The notes: generated by a model from the sequence alone, not told the origin. A stretch of 64,000 nucleotides of DNA from Methyloceanibacter methanicus (GCF_001723285.1 NZ_LPWG01000012.1:355317-419316); one strand, 5' to 3'; shown: positions 48,688-59,128, numbered from the stretch's first letter. A program made the numbers and translations.

Positions 48688-49805
48688 CGGCTTTGACTGC
48701 GGCGGAAACCACGGAACTCCACCGGCTGTTGTCGCCCATCGAGGAAGTGATCGAGGACGCCCGCAACGGCAGGATGTTCATTCTTGTCGACGCGGAGGAC
48801 CGCGAGAACGAGGGCGACCTCGTGATCCCGGCCCAGATGGCGACGTCCGACACCATCAATTTCATGGCCAAGCACGGCCGTGGACTGATCTGCCTGTCCG
48901 TCACCAACGATCGTGCGAAACAGCTCCGCTTGGAGCTTATGTCGCAGTCGAACCGCTCCCGGCACTCCACGGCGTTCACGGTGTCGATCGAAGCCCGCGA
49001 AGGCGTCTCGACCGGCATCTCCGCGCATGACCGAGCGCATACCATTTCCGTGGCGATCGATCCGACCAAGGATCACCGCGACATCGTCACGCCGGGGCAC
49101 GTGTTTCCGCTGCTCGCGCGGGAGGGCGGCGTGTTGGTGCGCGCCGGGCACACGGAAGCCGCGGTCGACATCTCGCGCCTGGCCGGGCTCTACCCCGCAG
49201 GCGTCATCTGCGAGATCATGAACGACGACGGCACCATGGCCCGTCTGCCGGACCTCGTGGGCTTCGCCGAGCACCACGGCCTGAAGATCGCGACCATCGC
49301 CGATCTGATCGCTTACCGCCTGCGCTACGATCATTTGGTCAGGACGGTCGCCGAGACGACGGTGGCCAGTTCGCGCGGCGAACCGTTCCAGGCCAAGGTC
49401 TACGCCACCACGGTGGATTCGGTGGAGCATGTCGCCCTGGTCAAGGGAGACGTCAGCTCCGGCGGCCCTGTTCTCGTGCGTGTGCATGCGGTCAACACGC
49501 TCGACGACATGCTCACCGCGGGCTGCGACAATTGCGTCCGCAAAGCCATGGACATCGTCGATCGGGAAGGGCGCGGCGTTGTCGTTCTGATCCGCGAATC
49601 CCGGCCCGACGCCATTTCGGCAAGCCTCAAGAAGAATCCTGACGCTCGCAGTCATGCCCGGCTGCTGGACTACGGAATCGGCGCGCAGATCCTTCTCGAT
49701 CTTGGCGTTCGCGAAATGGTCCTGCTTTCGAACTCGCCCGTCCGCAAGATCGTCGGGCTCGAAGGGTATGGGTTGACGGTCGTCGGGCATCGCGGCCTGG
49801 AGTGA
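48684..49805 (+). CDS. ribBA: 3,4-dihydroxy-2-butanone 4-phosphate synthase with degenerate GTP cyclohydrolase II domain (RibBX type)
   Basis: N-terminal RibB domain, about residues 15-215, intact: EDARNGRMFILVDAEDRENE with the acidic site, RHSTAFTVSIEAREGVSTGI, HVFPLLAREGGVLVRAGHTE and AGLYPAGVICEIMNDDGTMA. The C-terminal half keeps the GTP cyclohydrolase II fold (VEHVALVKGDVSSGGPVLVR) but its zinc site is damaged: where active enzymes have SECLTGD and RCDCG, this has HAVNTLDD and GCDNCV, so at least the first Cys is gone. Such RibBX proteins in Sinorhizobium lack cyclohydrolase activity, so another ribA is expected elsewhere. GTG start at 48684. Confidence 0.93.
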   Translation: MTALTAAETTELHRLLSPIEEVIEDARNGRMFILVDAEDRENEGDLVIPAQMATSDTINFMAKHGRGLICLSVTNDRAKQLRLELMSQSNRSRHSTAFTVSIEAREGVSTGISAHDRAHTISVAIDPTKDHRDIVTPGHVFPLLAREGGVLVRAGHTEAAVDISRLAGLYPAGVICEIMNDDGTMARLPDLVGFAEHHGLKIATIADLIAYRLRYDHLVRTVAETTVASSRGEPFQAKVYATTVDSVEHVALVKGDVSSGGPVLVRVHAVNTLDDMLTAGCDNCVRKAMDIVDREGRGVVVLIRESRPDAISASLKKNPDARSHARLLDYGIGAQILLDLGVREMVLLSNSPVRKIVGLEGYGLTVVGHRGLE

Positions 49806-50281
49806 AGATCATGAGCCGCAAAGGTCCCAATTCCGTCCTCATCATCTCGGCGCGCTTCTACGAAGACATCGCCGACGAGCTTGCCCGTGGCGCCACTGAC
49901 GAACTGCGCGGCAACGATGTCGAGTTCGAGGAGATCTCCGTCCCCGGCTGCCTCGAGATTCCCCTGGCGCTCAGCCTTGCCCTGGCCAATGGCTTCGTGG
50001 GACGCGCGGGGCGGCACCGCGGCGCCATTGCGCTCGGGTGCGTCATTCGCGGGCAGACCAGCCATTTCGATATCGTTGCGCGGGAGTCTGCCGCCGGGAT
50101 CAACCAGCTCGCCCTCCAGCATGGCGTTCCGATCGGCTCCGGTATCATCACCTGCGAGAGCATGGAGCAGGCGTGGGAACGTGCCAGTGTCGACGGGCGG
50201 AACAAGGGCGGCGACGCGGCCCGCGCCTGCCTGACCTTGATGCGCCTCGAAGAGCAGTTTTCCTCCGCGAGCCGCCGCTAG
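49802..50281 (+). CDS. ribH: 6,7-dimethyl-8-ribityllumazine synthase
   Basis: Condenses the RibB product with the pyrimidine intermediate. Landmarks: SVLIISARFYEDIADELARG, VPGCLEIPLAL, GAIALGCVIRGQTSHFDIVA with the catalytic region, and PIGSGIITCESMEQAWERA, KGGDAARACL. GTG at 49802 overlaps the ribBA stop; an ATG three codons on is the alternative. 159 residues, normal. Confidence 0.96.
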   Translation: MKIMSRKGPNSVLIISARFYEDIADELARGATDELRGNDVEFEEISVPGCLEIPLALSLALANGFVGRAGRHRGAIALGCVIRGQTSHFDIVARESAAGINQLALQHGVPIGSGIITCESMEQAWERASVDGRNKGGDAARACLTLMRLEEQFSSASRR

Positions 50282-50286
50282 CGACC

Positions 50287-50802
50287 ATGGCCCAGAAACC
50301 CAAAGCCACCGACCGGGCTTCCTCCAGGAGCGCCGCGCGCCTTGCGGCGGTTCAGGCGCTCTACCAGATGGACATGACCGGTATCGATTTGAACGACGTG
50401 GTTGCCGAGTTCCAGGCCCATCGCTTCGGCCAGGAAGTGGAAGGGGACCGCTATCACGCCGCCGAAGGCGAATTCTTCCACGATCTCGTCGATGGGGTGG
50501 TCCGCGAACAGCGCCGCCTCGATCCGATGCTCGATCGGCAACTCGCCGAAGGCTGGCGGCTGAACCGCGTGGACTCCATACTGCGAGCGCTCCTGCGGGC
50601 CGCCGCCTTCGAGCTGACGATCCGCGATGACGTACCGGCCCGGGTGGTGATCAACGAATATGTGGACATCGCCCACGCCTTCTTCAGCGGGGACGAGCCC
50701 AAGGTGGTCAACGGTGTCCTGGACCGGCTTGCGCGGAAAGAACGGGCCGCGGAGTTCGACCGGACGGCCATCGGCGAGGGCGAGACGACCGGCGAGGGCT
50801 GA
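50287..50802 (+). CDS. nusB: Transcription antitermination protein NusB
   Basis: All-helical protein binding boxA RNA with NusE during rRNA transcription. Segments: RSAARLAAVQALYQMDMTGI, EFFHDLVDGVVREQRRLDPM and, most typical, RLNRVDSILRALLRAAAFEL with PARVVINEYVDIAHAFFSGD. 171 residues with a flexible N-terminus and acidic tail. It follows ribH by five bases, the common ribH-nusB pair. Confidence 0.96.
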   Translation: MAQKPKATDRASSRSAARLAAVQALYQMDMTGIDLNDVVAEFQAHRFGQEVEGDRYHAAEGEFFHDLVDGVVREQRRLDPMLDRQLAEGWRLNRVDSILRALLRAAAFELTIRDDVPARVVINEYVDIAHAFFSGDEPKVVNGVLDRLARKERAAEFDRTAIGEGETTGEG

Positions 50803-50822
50803 CAAGCGGGAAGGGGATTGGC

Positions 50823-51815
50823 ATGGCACTCGCGGGAGAGTTCGACATCATCGCCCGCATCTTCGCGCCGCTCGCAACGGACGCGAGCGCGCTTGGGCTC
50901 AAGGATGACGCCGCCGTTCTGACCGTCACCGACGATCACCAGCTCGTGGTGACCTGCGACACGCTCGTCAGCGGCGTGCATTTCCTGAAAGACGATCCGC
51001 CCCGCTCGATCGGGTACAAGGCCCTCGCGGTCAATCTGTCGGACCTGACGGCCAAGGGTGCCCACGGCTATGTCTATACGCTTTCGCTCGCTCTCCCGCG
51101 CGAGATGGACATGGCCTGGCTGGAAGCCTTCGCGGCGGGGCTGGCCGAGGTTCAGGATCGGACCGGCATTTCCCTCGTGGGCGGCGATACGACTGCGACA
51201 TCCGGACCGCCCACCATCACCGTGACGGCCCTCGGCCTCGTCCAGCACGAAGCGGCCATCACGCGGCTTGGCGCCAAGCCCGGCGATCGCCTCTATACCA
51301 ACGGGACGATCGGGGATGCCTATTTGGGCCTGAAGCTCCTGCAGGATCCCTCTCGTGCGCAAGCCTGGGCGCTGTCCGAAAGCGATGTGGCCTATCTGAC
51401 GGACCGCTATCGCCGGCCCCCGATCGATACGGATGCCGCGCTCCTGATCCGGAACTTCGCCAAGGCGGCGATCGATATCTCGGACGGACTGGCGGCCGAT
51501 GCCGAGAAGCTTTGCCAGGTGTCCCATGTGGGCGCCGAAATCGAGGTCGCCCGGATTCCACTCTCGCCGGCCGTCCAGAAGGCGCTTCAGGCGGCGCCGG
51601 ACCTTCTACGGGATCTGGTTGGGGCGGGGGACGACTACGCGGCCCTCGTCGCCGTCTCCGAAGGCTCGGCCGTGCTGTTTGAATCGGAGGCCGAGTCTCA
51701 CGGCGTCCCCTTTGTCCAGCTTGGCACGATCACCGGCGCCGATGGGGGCGTTCGCCTCCTTACGCAGGACGGACGCGTACTCGCCTTGGATCGCAAGGGA
51801 TTCACCCATTTCTAG
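50823..51815 (+). CDS. thiL: Thiamine-monophosphate kinase
   Basis: ATP-dependent kinase making thiamine diphosphate. Motifs: GLKDDAAVLTVTDDHQLVVT (metal-binding Asp pair), VSGVHFLKDDPPRSIGYKAL, NLSDLTAKGAHGYVYTLSLA, SLVGGDTTATSGPPTITVTA and AAIDISDGLAADAEKLCQVS, DDYAALV. 330 residues. ATG at 50823 follows GGGAAGGGG. It is the last gene of the riboflavin/nusB run. Confidence 0.95.
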   Translation: MALAGEFDIIARIFAPLATDASALGLKDDAAVLTVTDDHQLVVTCDTLVSGVHFLKDDPPRSIGYKALAVNLSDLTAKGAHGYVYTLSLALPREMDMAWLEAFAAGLAEVQDRTGISLVGGDTTATSGPPTITVTALGLVQHEAAITRLGAKPGDRLYTNGTIGDAYLGLKLLQDPSRAQAWALSESDVAYLTDRYRRPPIDTDAALLIRNFAKAAIDISDGLAADAEKLCQVSHVGAEIEVARIPLSPAVQKALQAAPDLLRDLVGAGDDYAALVAVSEGSAVLFESEAESHGVPFVQLGTITGADGGVRLLTQDGRVLALDRKGFTHF

Positions 51816-52006
51816 GCTCCGGGCAGTCTCCTCGGCCTTTGGTATTAACAAGGAGAGCGTCTGTTGCGTCCATGCCGCAATTTTGGCATTTTCCGCCCCG
51901 GCTAAGTCCATTCCAGGGGGAAACAAGCGGCGGACACTAGCCATGTCATTCCCGCAGCCGCGATGATCCTAAGTCCAACAAATCCTATAAACGGGGACAG
52001 TCCGTT

Positions 52007-54124
52007 ATGACATGGGTTCTCTATCTCATTATCGCCTGTGGGGCGCTCTCGATCGCGTACGGTTATCTAACCAGGAACGCGATCCTTGCGGCCGACGCAG
52101 GCACGCCGAAGATGCAGGAGATCGCCGCCGCCATCCAAGAAGGGGCGCAGGCCTATCTCTCCCGCCAATACCAAGCCATCGGCCTGGTCGGCGTGGTCAT
52201 CTTCATCGTACTCTTCTTCTTGCTTGGCCTCCTGCCGGCGATCGGTTTCGCCATCGGTGCGATCCTTTCGGGCGTGGCGGGCTATATCGGCATGAACGTT
52301 TCGGTGCGCGCCAATGTCCGCACGGCGCAGGCCGCGACGAAGAGCCTGGCCGACGGTCTTAGCCTGGCCTTCAAGTCCGGCGCCATCACGGGCCTTCTGG
52401 TGGCCGGTTTGGCGCTGCTGGGCGTTACCATCTACTACTGGGTGCTGACAACGATCCTCGGTTATGACGCGTCCTCGCGCCAGGTGATCGATGCGCTGGT
52501 GGCCCTCGGCTTCGGCGCCTCGCTGATCTCTATCTTCGCGCGTCTCGGCGGCGGCATCTTCACCAAGGGTGCGGATGTCGGTGGCGATCTCGTGGGCAAG
52601 GTGGAAGCGGGTATTCCCGAAGACGATCCGCGCAACCCCGCAACCATCGCGGACAATGTGGGCGACAATGTCGGCGATTGCGCCGGGATGGCCGCCGATC
52701 TGTTCGAGACCTATGTGGTGACCGTGGTCGCCACGATGGTGCTGGCGTCGATTTACTTCACCGGAGCCCTGACCGAGCCGATGATGCTGTATCCGCTCGC
52801 GATTGGCGCGACCTGCGTGATCACGTCGATCATCGGGACCTATTTCGTTCGTCTCGGTTCGAGCCAGTCGATCATGGGCGCGCTCTACAAGGGCGTGATC
52901 GTGACCGGCATCCTGTCGCTGATCGCCCTATGGCCGGTTACGGCCTTCCTGGTCGGCATGGATACGTCCATGACCATCGGCGAGGTGAGCTTCACGGGCC
53001 AGTCGCTCTATTTCTGCGGCGTGGTCGGGCTCGTGGTGACGGCTCTGATCGTGGTGATCACCGAGTACTACACCTCGACCAAGTTCCGTCCCGTGCATGA
53101 GATCGCCAAGGCATCGGTGACCGGGCATGGCACGAACGTCATTCAGGGCCTTGCCGTGTCCCTCGAGTCGACGGCGCTGCCCGCGCTCGTGATCATGGCC
53201 GGCATCATCGCCACCTACAATCTGGCCGGCTTGTTCGGCATCGCCATCGCGGTCACGACGATGCTGGCCCTGGCCGGCATGGTGGTGGCGCTCGATGCCT
53301 TCGGCCCGGTCACGGACAATGCCGGCGGCATCGCCGAGATGGCGGGGCTCCCGGAGAACGTGCGCGAGACGACGGACGCTCTGGACGCGGTGGGGAACAC
53401 CACCAAGGCCGTGACCAAAGGCTATGCCATCGGTTCGGCCGGTCTCGGCGCGCTCGTGCTGTTCGCGGCCTACACGGAAGACCTCAAATATTTCGCCGCC
53501 AATGCCGCGCAATATCCCTATTTCGAAGGGGTCGATCCGGCCTTTACCCTGTCCAATCCCTACGTGGTGGTCGGGCTCTTCCTTGGCGGTCTGCTGCCGT
53601 ACCTGTTCGGCGGCATCGCCATGACGGCCGTCGGCCGTGCGGGTTCCGCCATTGTCGAAGAGGTGCGCCGGCAGTTCAAGGAGAAGCCGGGCATCATGAA
53701 GGGCGAGGACCGTCCGGACTATGGACGGGCCGTGGATCTGCTGACCAAGGCGGCGATCAAGGAGATGATCGTGCCGTCCTTGTTGCCGGTTCTGTCTCCG
53801 GTCGTGTTCTTCTTCCTGATCAACTGGATCGCCGGCAAGAGCGCGGCGTTCTCCGCGCTGGGCGCCATGCTGCTGGGCGTGATCGTCACGGGCCTCTTCG
53901 TCGCCATCTCCATGACGGCGGGCGGCGGTGCCTGGGACAACGCCAAGAAGTATATCGAGGACGGCAACCACGGCGGGAAGGGATCGGAGGCGCACAAGGC
54001 CGCCGTCACCGGCGACACCGTGGGCGATCCTTACAAGGACACCGCGGGCCCGGCCGTGAACCCCATGATCAAGATCACGAATATCGTGGCCTTGCTGCTG
54101 CTCGCGGTTCTCGCGCATCAATAG
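52007..54124 (+). CDS. hppA: Membrane-bound proton-pumping pyrophosphatase, K+-independent type
   Basis: Integral membrane pump coupling pyrophosphate hydrolysis to proton export, 705 residues and about 16 helices. Catalytic loops: [40 protein letters not shown] and [11 protein letters not shown]; later [20 protein letters not shown] and [20 protein letters not shown]. In [18 protein letters not shown] the Lys after GNTT marks the potassium-insensitive class; the K+-dependent class has Ala there. ATG at 52007. It is a single gene with its own terminator, 191 bases after thiL. Confidence 0.97.
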   Translation: MTWVLYLIIACGALSIAYGYLTRNAILAADAGTPKMQEIAAAIQEGAQAYLSRQYQAIGLVGVVIFIVLFFLLGLLPAIGFAIGAILSGVAGYIGMNVSVRANVRTAQAATKSLADGLSLAFKSGAITGLLVAGLALLGVTIYYWVLTTILGYDASSRQVIDALVALGFGASLISIFARLGGGIFTKGADVGGDLVGKVEAGIPEDDPRNPATIADNVGDNVGDCAGMAADLFETYVVTVVATMVLASIYFTGALTEPMMLYPLAIGATCVITSIIGTYFVRLGSSQSIMGALYKGVIVTGILSLIALWPVTAFLVGMDTSMTIGEVSFTGQSLYFCGVVGLVVTALIVVITEYYTSTKFRPVHEIAKASVTGHGTNVIQGLAVSLESTALPALVIMAGIIATYNLAGLFGIAIAVTTMLALAGMVVALDAFGPVTDNAGGIAEMAGLPENVRETTDALDAVGNTTKAVTKGYAIGSAGLGALVLFAAYTEDLKYFAANAAQYPYFEGVDPAFTLSNPYVVVGLFLGGLLPYLFGGIAMTAVGRAGSAIVEEVRRQFKEKPGIMKGEDRPDYGRAVDLLTKAAIKEMIVPSLLPVLSPVVFFFLINWIAGKSAAFSALGAMLLGVIVTGLFVAISMTAGGGAWDNAKKYIEDGNHGGKGSEAHKAAVTGDTVGDPYKDTAGPAVNPMIKITNIVALLLLAVLAHQ

Positions 54125-54158
54125 GCGCTAGACGCGGCTAAACGGCCGAACACCAACA

Positions 54159-54189
54159 AGCCCCGTTCCCTCAAGGAGCGGGGCTTTTT
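54159..54189 (+). terminator. Rho-independent terminator of hppA
   Basis: AGCCCCGTTCC at 54159-54169 pairs with GGAGCGGGGCT (one G-T pair), loop CTCAA, followed by TTTTC. It lies 35 bases after hppA and before the convergent bamE. Confidence 0.88.
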
Positions 54190-54206
54190 CGTACCTCATA
54201 GGGGGC

Positions 54207-54710
54207 TTAGATGCCGGGGATACCCGCGGCGCTGCCGCCGCTAGTCTGATCCTTGAACAACTGCCGGTTGGACAGATTGCCGAACAACTGTTCGACAAAG
54301 GAGAGGTCCTTACCGCGGGCAGGGGTCTCGCCCTTGTAGTAGTCGACCACCACGCCGTCCTTGATGCCGTATCGCGAGACATCGCGAACGCGCTCACCGC
54401 CGTCGAAATAAACGGCGACCACCTCACGGTCGATCTCCTTGGGCTTCAGGAAGGCGACGGTCTTCATCGTCGAGGAGATGTAGTAATAGGCGTCGCCGCT
54501 GATCGCACTCGTCGTATCGGGCGAACCGAGGACGGTCTGGACATCGCCCTTGGACATCCCGGGCCGGATCTGGTCGAGGTCCACGTCGATGAAGACGTGC
54601 CCGTGCCGGTCGATCTGACCGGCGCAGCCGAGCAAGGGAGCCGCACCGAGAAACAGTGCCGCAAGCACGGACAGGGTCGCCCTCGCAGGTGCTGGCTTGA
54701 CGTTCCGCAA
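54207..54710 (-). CDS. bamE: Outer membrane assembly lipoprotein BamE (SmpA/OmlA)
   Basis: Small lipoprotein of the BAM complex. Lipobox LLGCAGQID follows the signal segment ATLSVLAALFLGAAP. The BamE fold is shown by IRPGMSKGDVQTVLGSPDTT, DAYYYISSTMKTVAFLKPKE and REVVAVYFDGGERVRDVSRY. The C-terminal extension of about 50 residues (YKGETPARGKDLSFVEQLFG...) is usual in alphaproteobacteria. TTG start at 54710. It is divergent from the cytochrome chaperone gene, 79 bases apart. Confidence 0.92.
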   Translation of the reverse strand: MRNVKPAPARATLSVLAALFLGAAPLLGCAGQIDRHGHVFIDVDLDQIRPGMSKGDVQTVLGSPDTTSAISGDAYYYISSTMKTVAFLKPKEIDREVVAVYFDGGERVRDVSRYGIKDGVVVDYYKGETPARGKDLSFVEQLFGNLSNRQLFKDQTSGGSAAGIPGI

Positions 54711-54789
54711 AATTGCGCGTTCCCCTCGGTCGCGTTCAGTCTCGAACTGGCCTCAATCGGCCAAGAACATCTGATAGAAACTAGACGAA

Positions 54790-55392
54790 ATGCCCTGGTC
54801 CCTAAAGCCTCTCGCCGACCTGCTGCCTTGGGGCGGACCCTGGGGCAGCGGTGCGCCTCAAGCCGACGACCTTTATGATGCGATTATGGCGCAGGCGCGA
54901 CTTCCAATTTATTACCAAAGGCTTGGGGTCCCCGATACGCTGAATGGCCGTTTCGTCATGCTTTCCCTCCATCTCTTCGCCGTTCTTCACCGCTTGAAGG
55001 AGGCTGGCGGCCAGGACGCCGCCAAGACACGTACGGCGCCCCAAACCATGGCCCGGGCCACGGCCCAAGCCTTGTCCGACCGGTTCGCGGCCGACATGGA
55101 GACCGTGCTCCGGGAGATCGGCACCGGCGATCTCGCCGTCCCAAAAAAGGTGCGCAAGCTCGTCGCCCAAGGCGCCAGCCTCCTGGAAGGCTATGAACGC
55201 GCCGTGGCCGCGGGAGGCGATGCCCTCGAAGTCGCGATCGCCGACGCCTTGCCGCTCGACGCGAGCCCGGCCCGGGCTGCGAGCGCGCAGTTGACACCCT
55301 ATATGAGCCAAGTCCTGCAAGACTTGAGCGCGCAACCGCTTGAAGCGATCTGCAAGGGACGGATCCGCTTCCCTGAACTCTCCAGCGCGTGA
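54790..55392 (+). CDS. Ubiquinol-cytochrome c chaperone family protein (CBP3/UQCC1-like)
   Basis: A 200-residue protein of the Ubiq_cyt_C_chap family, related to mitochondrial CBP3/UQCC1, which assists cytochrome b assembly. Segments: ADDLYDAIMAQARLPIYYQR, LGVPDTLNGRFVMLSLHLFA, DRFAADMETVLREIGTGDLA and VPKKVRKLVAQGASLLEGYE, in the typical order. No signal peptide. Start ATG 54790. It is the first gene of a run with DUF177 and plsX, a standard alphaproteobacterial arrangement. Confidence 0.92.
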   Translation: MPWSLKPLADLLPWGGPWGSGAPQADDLYDAIMAQARLPIYYQRLGVPDTLNGRFVMLSLHLFAVLHRLKEAGGQDAAKTRTAPQTMARATAQALSDRFAADMETVLREIGTGDLAVPKKVRKLVAQGASLLEGYERAVAAGGDALEVAIADALPLDASPARAASAQLTPYMSQVLQDLSAQPLEAICKGRIRFPELSSA

Positions 55393-55401
55393 GGCCCCAA
55401 G

Positions 55402-55956
55402 ATGACTCAAAATCCGAACGAAGACCTCCAAGCCCCGCCGTTGACGCGTAAAATCAGGCTCGGCGAGATCGATCAGAATGCCGACAAGACGATCCAGATC
55501 GCGGAGTCCGAGCGCGAGACGATCATGGCGCTGCTGGACCTGAGGGACCTGGCGGGGCTGAGCTTCGTCTATCGTTTGCGCCCGGGAAGCGGGAAGCGGG
55601 TGCTCCTGACAGGGCGGCTTGAGGCCGATGTGGTCCAGACCTGCGTCGTGAGCCTGGAGCCCCTCCCGGCCCATATCGACGTCCCGGTCAAGGCCGAATT
55701 CTGGCCGCCCGAGAAGATCGCGGAGCTCCAGGCGCGTGCGGAGGACCCCGTTCAGGCCAGCGAAATCGACTGGCCCGAGGCCATCGAGGGCGATGCGATC
55801 GACCTCGGCCCCCTCGTTTATGAGACCTTGGCCACCTCCTTGGATCCCTATCCCAAGAAGGCGGGGGTAGACTTCCAATGGTCCGACGCCAAACAGGACG
55901 CCGAAACGCCAAAAAACAGCCCGTTTGCCGTCCTGAAGGACCTCAAGGATTCCTAG
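55402..55956 (+). CDS. DUF177 (YceD) family protein
   Basis: A 184-residue protein of the YceD/DUF177 family, linked to 23S rRNA accumulation in plants and E. coli. Markers are VVQTCVVSLEPLPAHIDVPV, with the single conserved Cys after the hydrophobic strand, and the acidic box EIDWPEAIEGDAIDLGPLVY followed by ETLATSLDPYPKKAG. ATG at 55402 is nine bases after the chaperone stop. In many bacteria rpmF lies between this gene and plsX; here the 125-base gap holds none. Confidence 0.9.
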   Translation: MTQNPNEDLQAPPLTRKIRLGEIDQNADKTIQIAESERETIMALLDLRDLAGLSFVYRLRPGSGKRVLLTGRLEADVVQTCVVSLEPLPAHIDVPVKAEFWPPEKIAELQARAEDPVQASEIDWPEAIEGDAIDLGPLVYETLATSLDPYPKKAGVDFQWSDAKQDAETPKNSPFAVLKDLKDS

Positions 55957-56081
55957 TATCCGTGTGCAAGCGCAAAATCAGGTTGTCACTGACAGGCATT
56001 TACGTCTATTCGGGTTCGGTTTCAGGGGGTGCCAGGGCGAGCCATCGCCTTGGCCTTAATCTTCCAGATCGGTAGTGGAGA

Positions 56082-57119
56082 ATGGGTACGCCAGTCACCA
56101 TAGCGCTGGATGCCATGGGCGGCGATCATGGTCCGGGCGTGGTCATTCCCGCGGCGGCGCTCGCGCTCGTCCGCCACCCGGACATGCACTTCATTCTGGT
56201 GGGCGACGAGGCTGAGATCGCCGCCGAGCTGAAGGAGCATGCCGATCTGGCCGCCAAATCGGATATTCTCCACACCGACGTGGCCATCGCCATGGACGCC
56301 AAGCCGAGCCAGGCCCTTCGCCGCGGCCGCTGGAAGTCCAGTATGTGGCTTGCCATCCAGGCCGTGCGCGACGGGCAGGCCGATGCGGTGGTCTCGGCGG
56401 GCAATACCGGCGCCCTGATGGCTATGTCGAAGTTCTGCTTGAAAACGGTCAAGGGGATCGACAGGCCCGCGATCGCCGCCATCTGGCCCACCGTGGACGC
56501 CGAATGCATCGTGCTGGACGTGGGCGCCAACGTGGGGGCCGATACACGCCAGCTGGTGGAATTTGGGCTCATGGGCGCCGCCATGGCCCGGGCGCTACTC
56601 GGCATGGAGAAGCCGTCCATCGGACTCCTGAATATCGGGGTCGAAGAGGTCAAAGGCGTCGAGCAGATCCGCGAAGCGGCCGCCGTCCTCAGGTCCGCGC
56701 CGCTGCCCATCCGCTATCATGGATTTATCGAGGGCGACGATATCGGCCATGGCATCGTGGATGTGGTGGTCACCGACGGCTACACCGGGAACATCGCCTT
56801 GAAGACCGCCGAGGGAACGGCTAAGCAGATCGCTGAATATCTCAGAGCGGCCATGCGTCAGTCGTTTCTCTCCCGCCTCGGAGCGCTCCTGGCGCAAGGT
56901 GCGTTCCGGGCTAAGAGAAGATGGACCCCCGACAGCTTAATGGCGGAATTTTCCTTGGGCAACGGAATTGTCGTGAAAAGCCATGGTGGGACCGATGCGA
57001 CGGGCTTCGCGAGCGCGGTCGATCTTGCTTACGAAATGGCGTCCAGCGGCGTGGTGAAGCGGCTTGGCGACGACGTCGCGTATTATCACGACAAGCTCGA
57101 GCTCGACGGCGCGGCTTAG
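56082..57119 (+). CDS. plsX: Phosphate acyltransferase PlsX, two compensating indels
   Basis: Makes acyl-phosphate from acyl-ACP for phospholipid synthesis. Motifs: [69 protein letters not shown] and [20 protein letters not shown]. The stretch [16 protein letters not shown] is off-family; adding one base near 56912 and shifting back near 56960 gives [15 protein letters not shown] before [20 protein letters not shown], the expected sequence. ATG at 56082. 345 residues as read. Directly upstream of fabH, the conserved plsX-fabH pair. Confidence 0.94.
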   Translation: MGTPVTIALDAMGGDHGPGVVIPAAALALVRHPDMHFILVGDEAEIAAELKEHADLAAKSDILHTDVAIAMDAKPSQALRRGRWKSSMWLAIQAVRDGQADAVVSAGNTGALMAMSKFCLKTVKGIDRPAIAAIWPTVDAECIVLDVGANVGADTRQLVEFGLMGAAMARALLGMEKPSIGLLNIGVEEVKGVEQIREAAAVLRSAPLPIRYHGFIEGDDIGHGIVDVVVTDGYTGNIALKTAEGTAKQIAEYLRAAMRQSFLSRLGALLAQGAFRAKRRWTPDSLMAEFSLGNGIVVKSHGGTDATGFASAVDLAYEMASSGVVKRLGDDVAYYHDKLELDGAA

Positions 57120-57137
57120 GCGGGCGGAGTAGGTCAT

Positions 57138-58115
57138 TTGTCAAATTTGCGGTCAGTGGTGAAAGGCGTCGGCGGTTACTTGCCGGACCGCATTGTCACC
57201 AATGAAGACCTGACCGCGACCATCGACACCTCCGACGAGTGGATCGTGGCGCGGACCGGGATCCGCGAACGGCGTATCGTGGCAGACGGGGAGCTGACCT
57301 CGTCCATGGCGATCGAGGCGGCCAAACGCGCCCTCGCGGATGCGGAGCTCGAGGCCGGTGATATCGATCTGATCGTGCTGGCGACGTCGACGCCGGACCA
57401 GACCTTCCCGGCGACAGCCGTTACCATCCAGGCCGAGCTCGGAATCACGGAAGGGGCGGCGTTCGACGTTCAGGCCGTGTGCTCCGGCTTCGTCTTCGCC
57501 CTGTCAACCGCCGACAATTACCTCAAGAGCGGCCAGTTCAAGCGTGCTCTGGTCGTCGGCGCCGAAGCCTTCTCGCGCATCCTCGATTGGGAGGACCGCT
57601 CCACCTGCGTCCTCTTTGGCGATGGAGCCGGGGCGCTCGTGGTCGAGGCTCAGAAGCCGAACGGCGCCTTCCCCGAGCGGGGTGTCCTGGCAACAACTCT
57701 GCGGTCGGACGGACGGTATCGCGACAAGCTCTATGTGGACGGCGGTCCGTCCTCGACCGGCACGGTCGGACATTTGCGCATGGACGGGCCTGAAGTGTTC
57801 CGCCATGCCGTTACCAAGATAAGCGACGTTATTCTGGAAACCTTGCAAAAGGCCGGATACACGCCGTCCGACATAGACTGGTTTGTTCCGCACCAGGCCA
57901 ACAAGCGTATCTTGGACGGTGCGGCTCGAAAACTTGGCCTGGAGCGCGAACGGCTGGTTATGACCGTGGACAAGCATGCCAATACATCGGCAGCCTCGAT
58001 TCCACTTGCTTTGATGACGGCCTGCAGCGACGGCCGCATCAAGAAGGGCGACCTGGTGCTTCTGGAAGCGATGGGCGGCGGCTTTACATGGGGTGCGCTG
58101 CTTATCCGCTGGTGA
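57138..58115 (+). CDS. fabH: Beta-ketoacyl-ACP synthase III
   Basis: Starts fatty acid elongation by condensing acetyl-CoA with malonyl-ACP. Catalytic triad visible: Cys in [20 protein letters not shown], His in [20 protein letters not shown], Asn in [20 protein letters not shown]. Typical N-terminus [20 protein letters not shown] and [20 protein letters not shown] start at 57138 (MSNLRSV). 325 residues, 18 bases after plsX. Confidence 0.97.
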   Translation: MSNLRSVVKGVGGYLPDRIVTNEDLTATIDTSDEWIVARTGIRERRIVADGELTSSMAIEAAKRALADAELEAGDIDLIVLATSTPDQTFPATAVTIQAELGITEGAAFDVQAVCSGFVFALSTADNYLKSGQFKRALVVGAEAFSRILDWEDRSTCVLFGDGAGALVVEAQKPNGAFPERGVLATTLRSDGRYRDKLYVDGGPSSTGTVGHLRMDGPEVFRHAVTKISDVILETLQKAGYTPSDIDWFVPHQANKRILDGAARKLGLERERLVMTVDKHANTSAASIPLALMTACSDGRIKKGDLVLLEAMGGGFTWGALLIRW

Positions 58116-58247
58116 GTGCCGTGAAAGCCACACCTCCCGAGATTATGACGCAAAATCAGGAATTTGATACAACGGGTAATTGACCCGTGCTTGCCCGCTC
58201 GGCTAGCATCTTGCCTCGTCCCGCGACTTTGGGGGAGCTGCAATACG

Positions 58248-58565
58248 ATGGGCGGGAAGACATTGACACGTGCCGACCTTGCAGAGGCCGTGTTCAAAAA
58301 AGTTGGATTGCCACGAAATGAGTCGGCAGAAATCGTTGAGCTGGTGCTCCGCGAGATCGTGTCGAGTCTGGAGCGTGGAGACCAGGTCAAATTGTCGTCG
58401 TTCGGTTCGTTCGGCATCCGCGAAAAGGGCGAGCGGATCGGGCGCAATCCGAAGACGGGCCAGGAAGTCCCGATAACGCCGCGGCGTGTGCTAGTCTTCC
58501 GGGCCAGCAACATCATGAAGCAGCGGATCAACGATTCGCTGTCGGGCAACAGCTCCGGCGAGTAG
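58248..58565 (+). CDS. ihfA: Integration host factor, alpha subunit
   Basis: DNA-bending histone-like protein. [20 protein letters not shown] opens the helical body; the signature is [25 protein letters not shown], and the DNA-inserting Pro arm is [20 protein letters not shown]. 105 residues from ATG at 58248; the C-terminal SGNSSGE tail is short. It precedes the MerR gene by 28 bases, a pairing also typical (fabH-ihfA-merR). Confidence 0.96.
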   Translation: MGGKTLTRADLAEAVFKKVGLPRNESAEIVELVLREIVSSLERGDQVKLSSFGSFGIREKGERIGRNPKTGQEVPITPRRVLVFRASNIMKQRINDSLSGNSSGE

Positions 58566-58593
58566 CAACCGTCTTTCCGCTAGGAGGAGTGCG

Positions 58594-59039
58594 TTGGAAA
58601 AGGCACCCGAGCCTTCCGCACGATCAGCGAAGTCGCGGACGAATTGGACGTCCCGAAACACGTCCTGCGGTTCTGGGAAGCCAAATTCAGTCAGCTCAAG
58701 CCGATGAAGCGCGGCGGCGGCCGGCGGTACTACCGGCCGGAGGACGTCGCGCTGCTCAGGGGTATCCGGCTTCTGCTCTACAGCGACGGCTACACCATTC
58801 GTGGCGTCCAGAAGATCCTGCGCGAGCACGGACCGCGCTATGTGATGGACTACCGGGGGCTTGGCGAAGACGCCGGCGCAGAGGGCGCCACGGCGCCTGA
58901 GATTCCCGATGTCGCGGCCGATGCCGCTCGCGTGGCGATCTCACCCGGTCTCGGATCGCTCGAAGACGATCTGACTGTCTTGATCGAAGAACTCGACACC
59001 TGCCGCCAGATTCTGGCAAACGCCGACGCGCAAGATTGA
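58594..59039 (+). CDS. MerR-family regulator, one frameshift
   Basis: MerR-type helix-turn-helix protein of 148 residues. TTG at 58594, behind AGGAGG, reads MEKAPE; after one missing G at about 58611 the family sequence follows: [60 protein letters not shown] and [20 protein letters not shown]. With that base the gene is exactly 149 codons. The C-terminus has a predicted coiled region ([20 protein letters not shown]) and no metal-binding cysteines, so it is not a metal sensor. Targets are unknown; location after ihfA is conserved. Confidence 0.9.
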
Positions 59040-59128
59040 CGAAGGGCCGCACGCGGGCCGCGTCCGCATGCTTTCGCTTGTTTCTTGAGGGCGAACCGGT
59101 ATATGCAGGTCGCCCAATACCGGAATGT

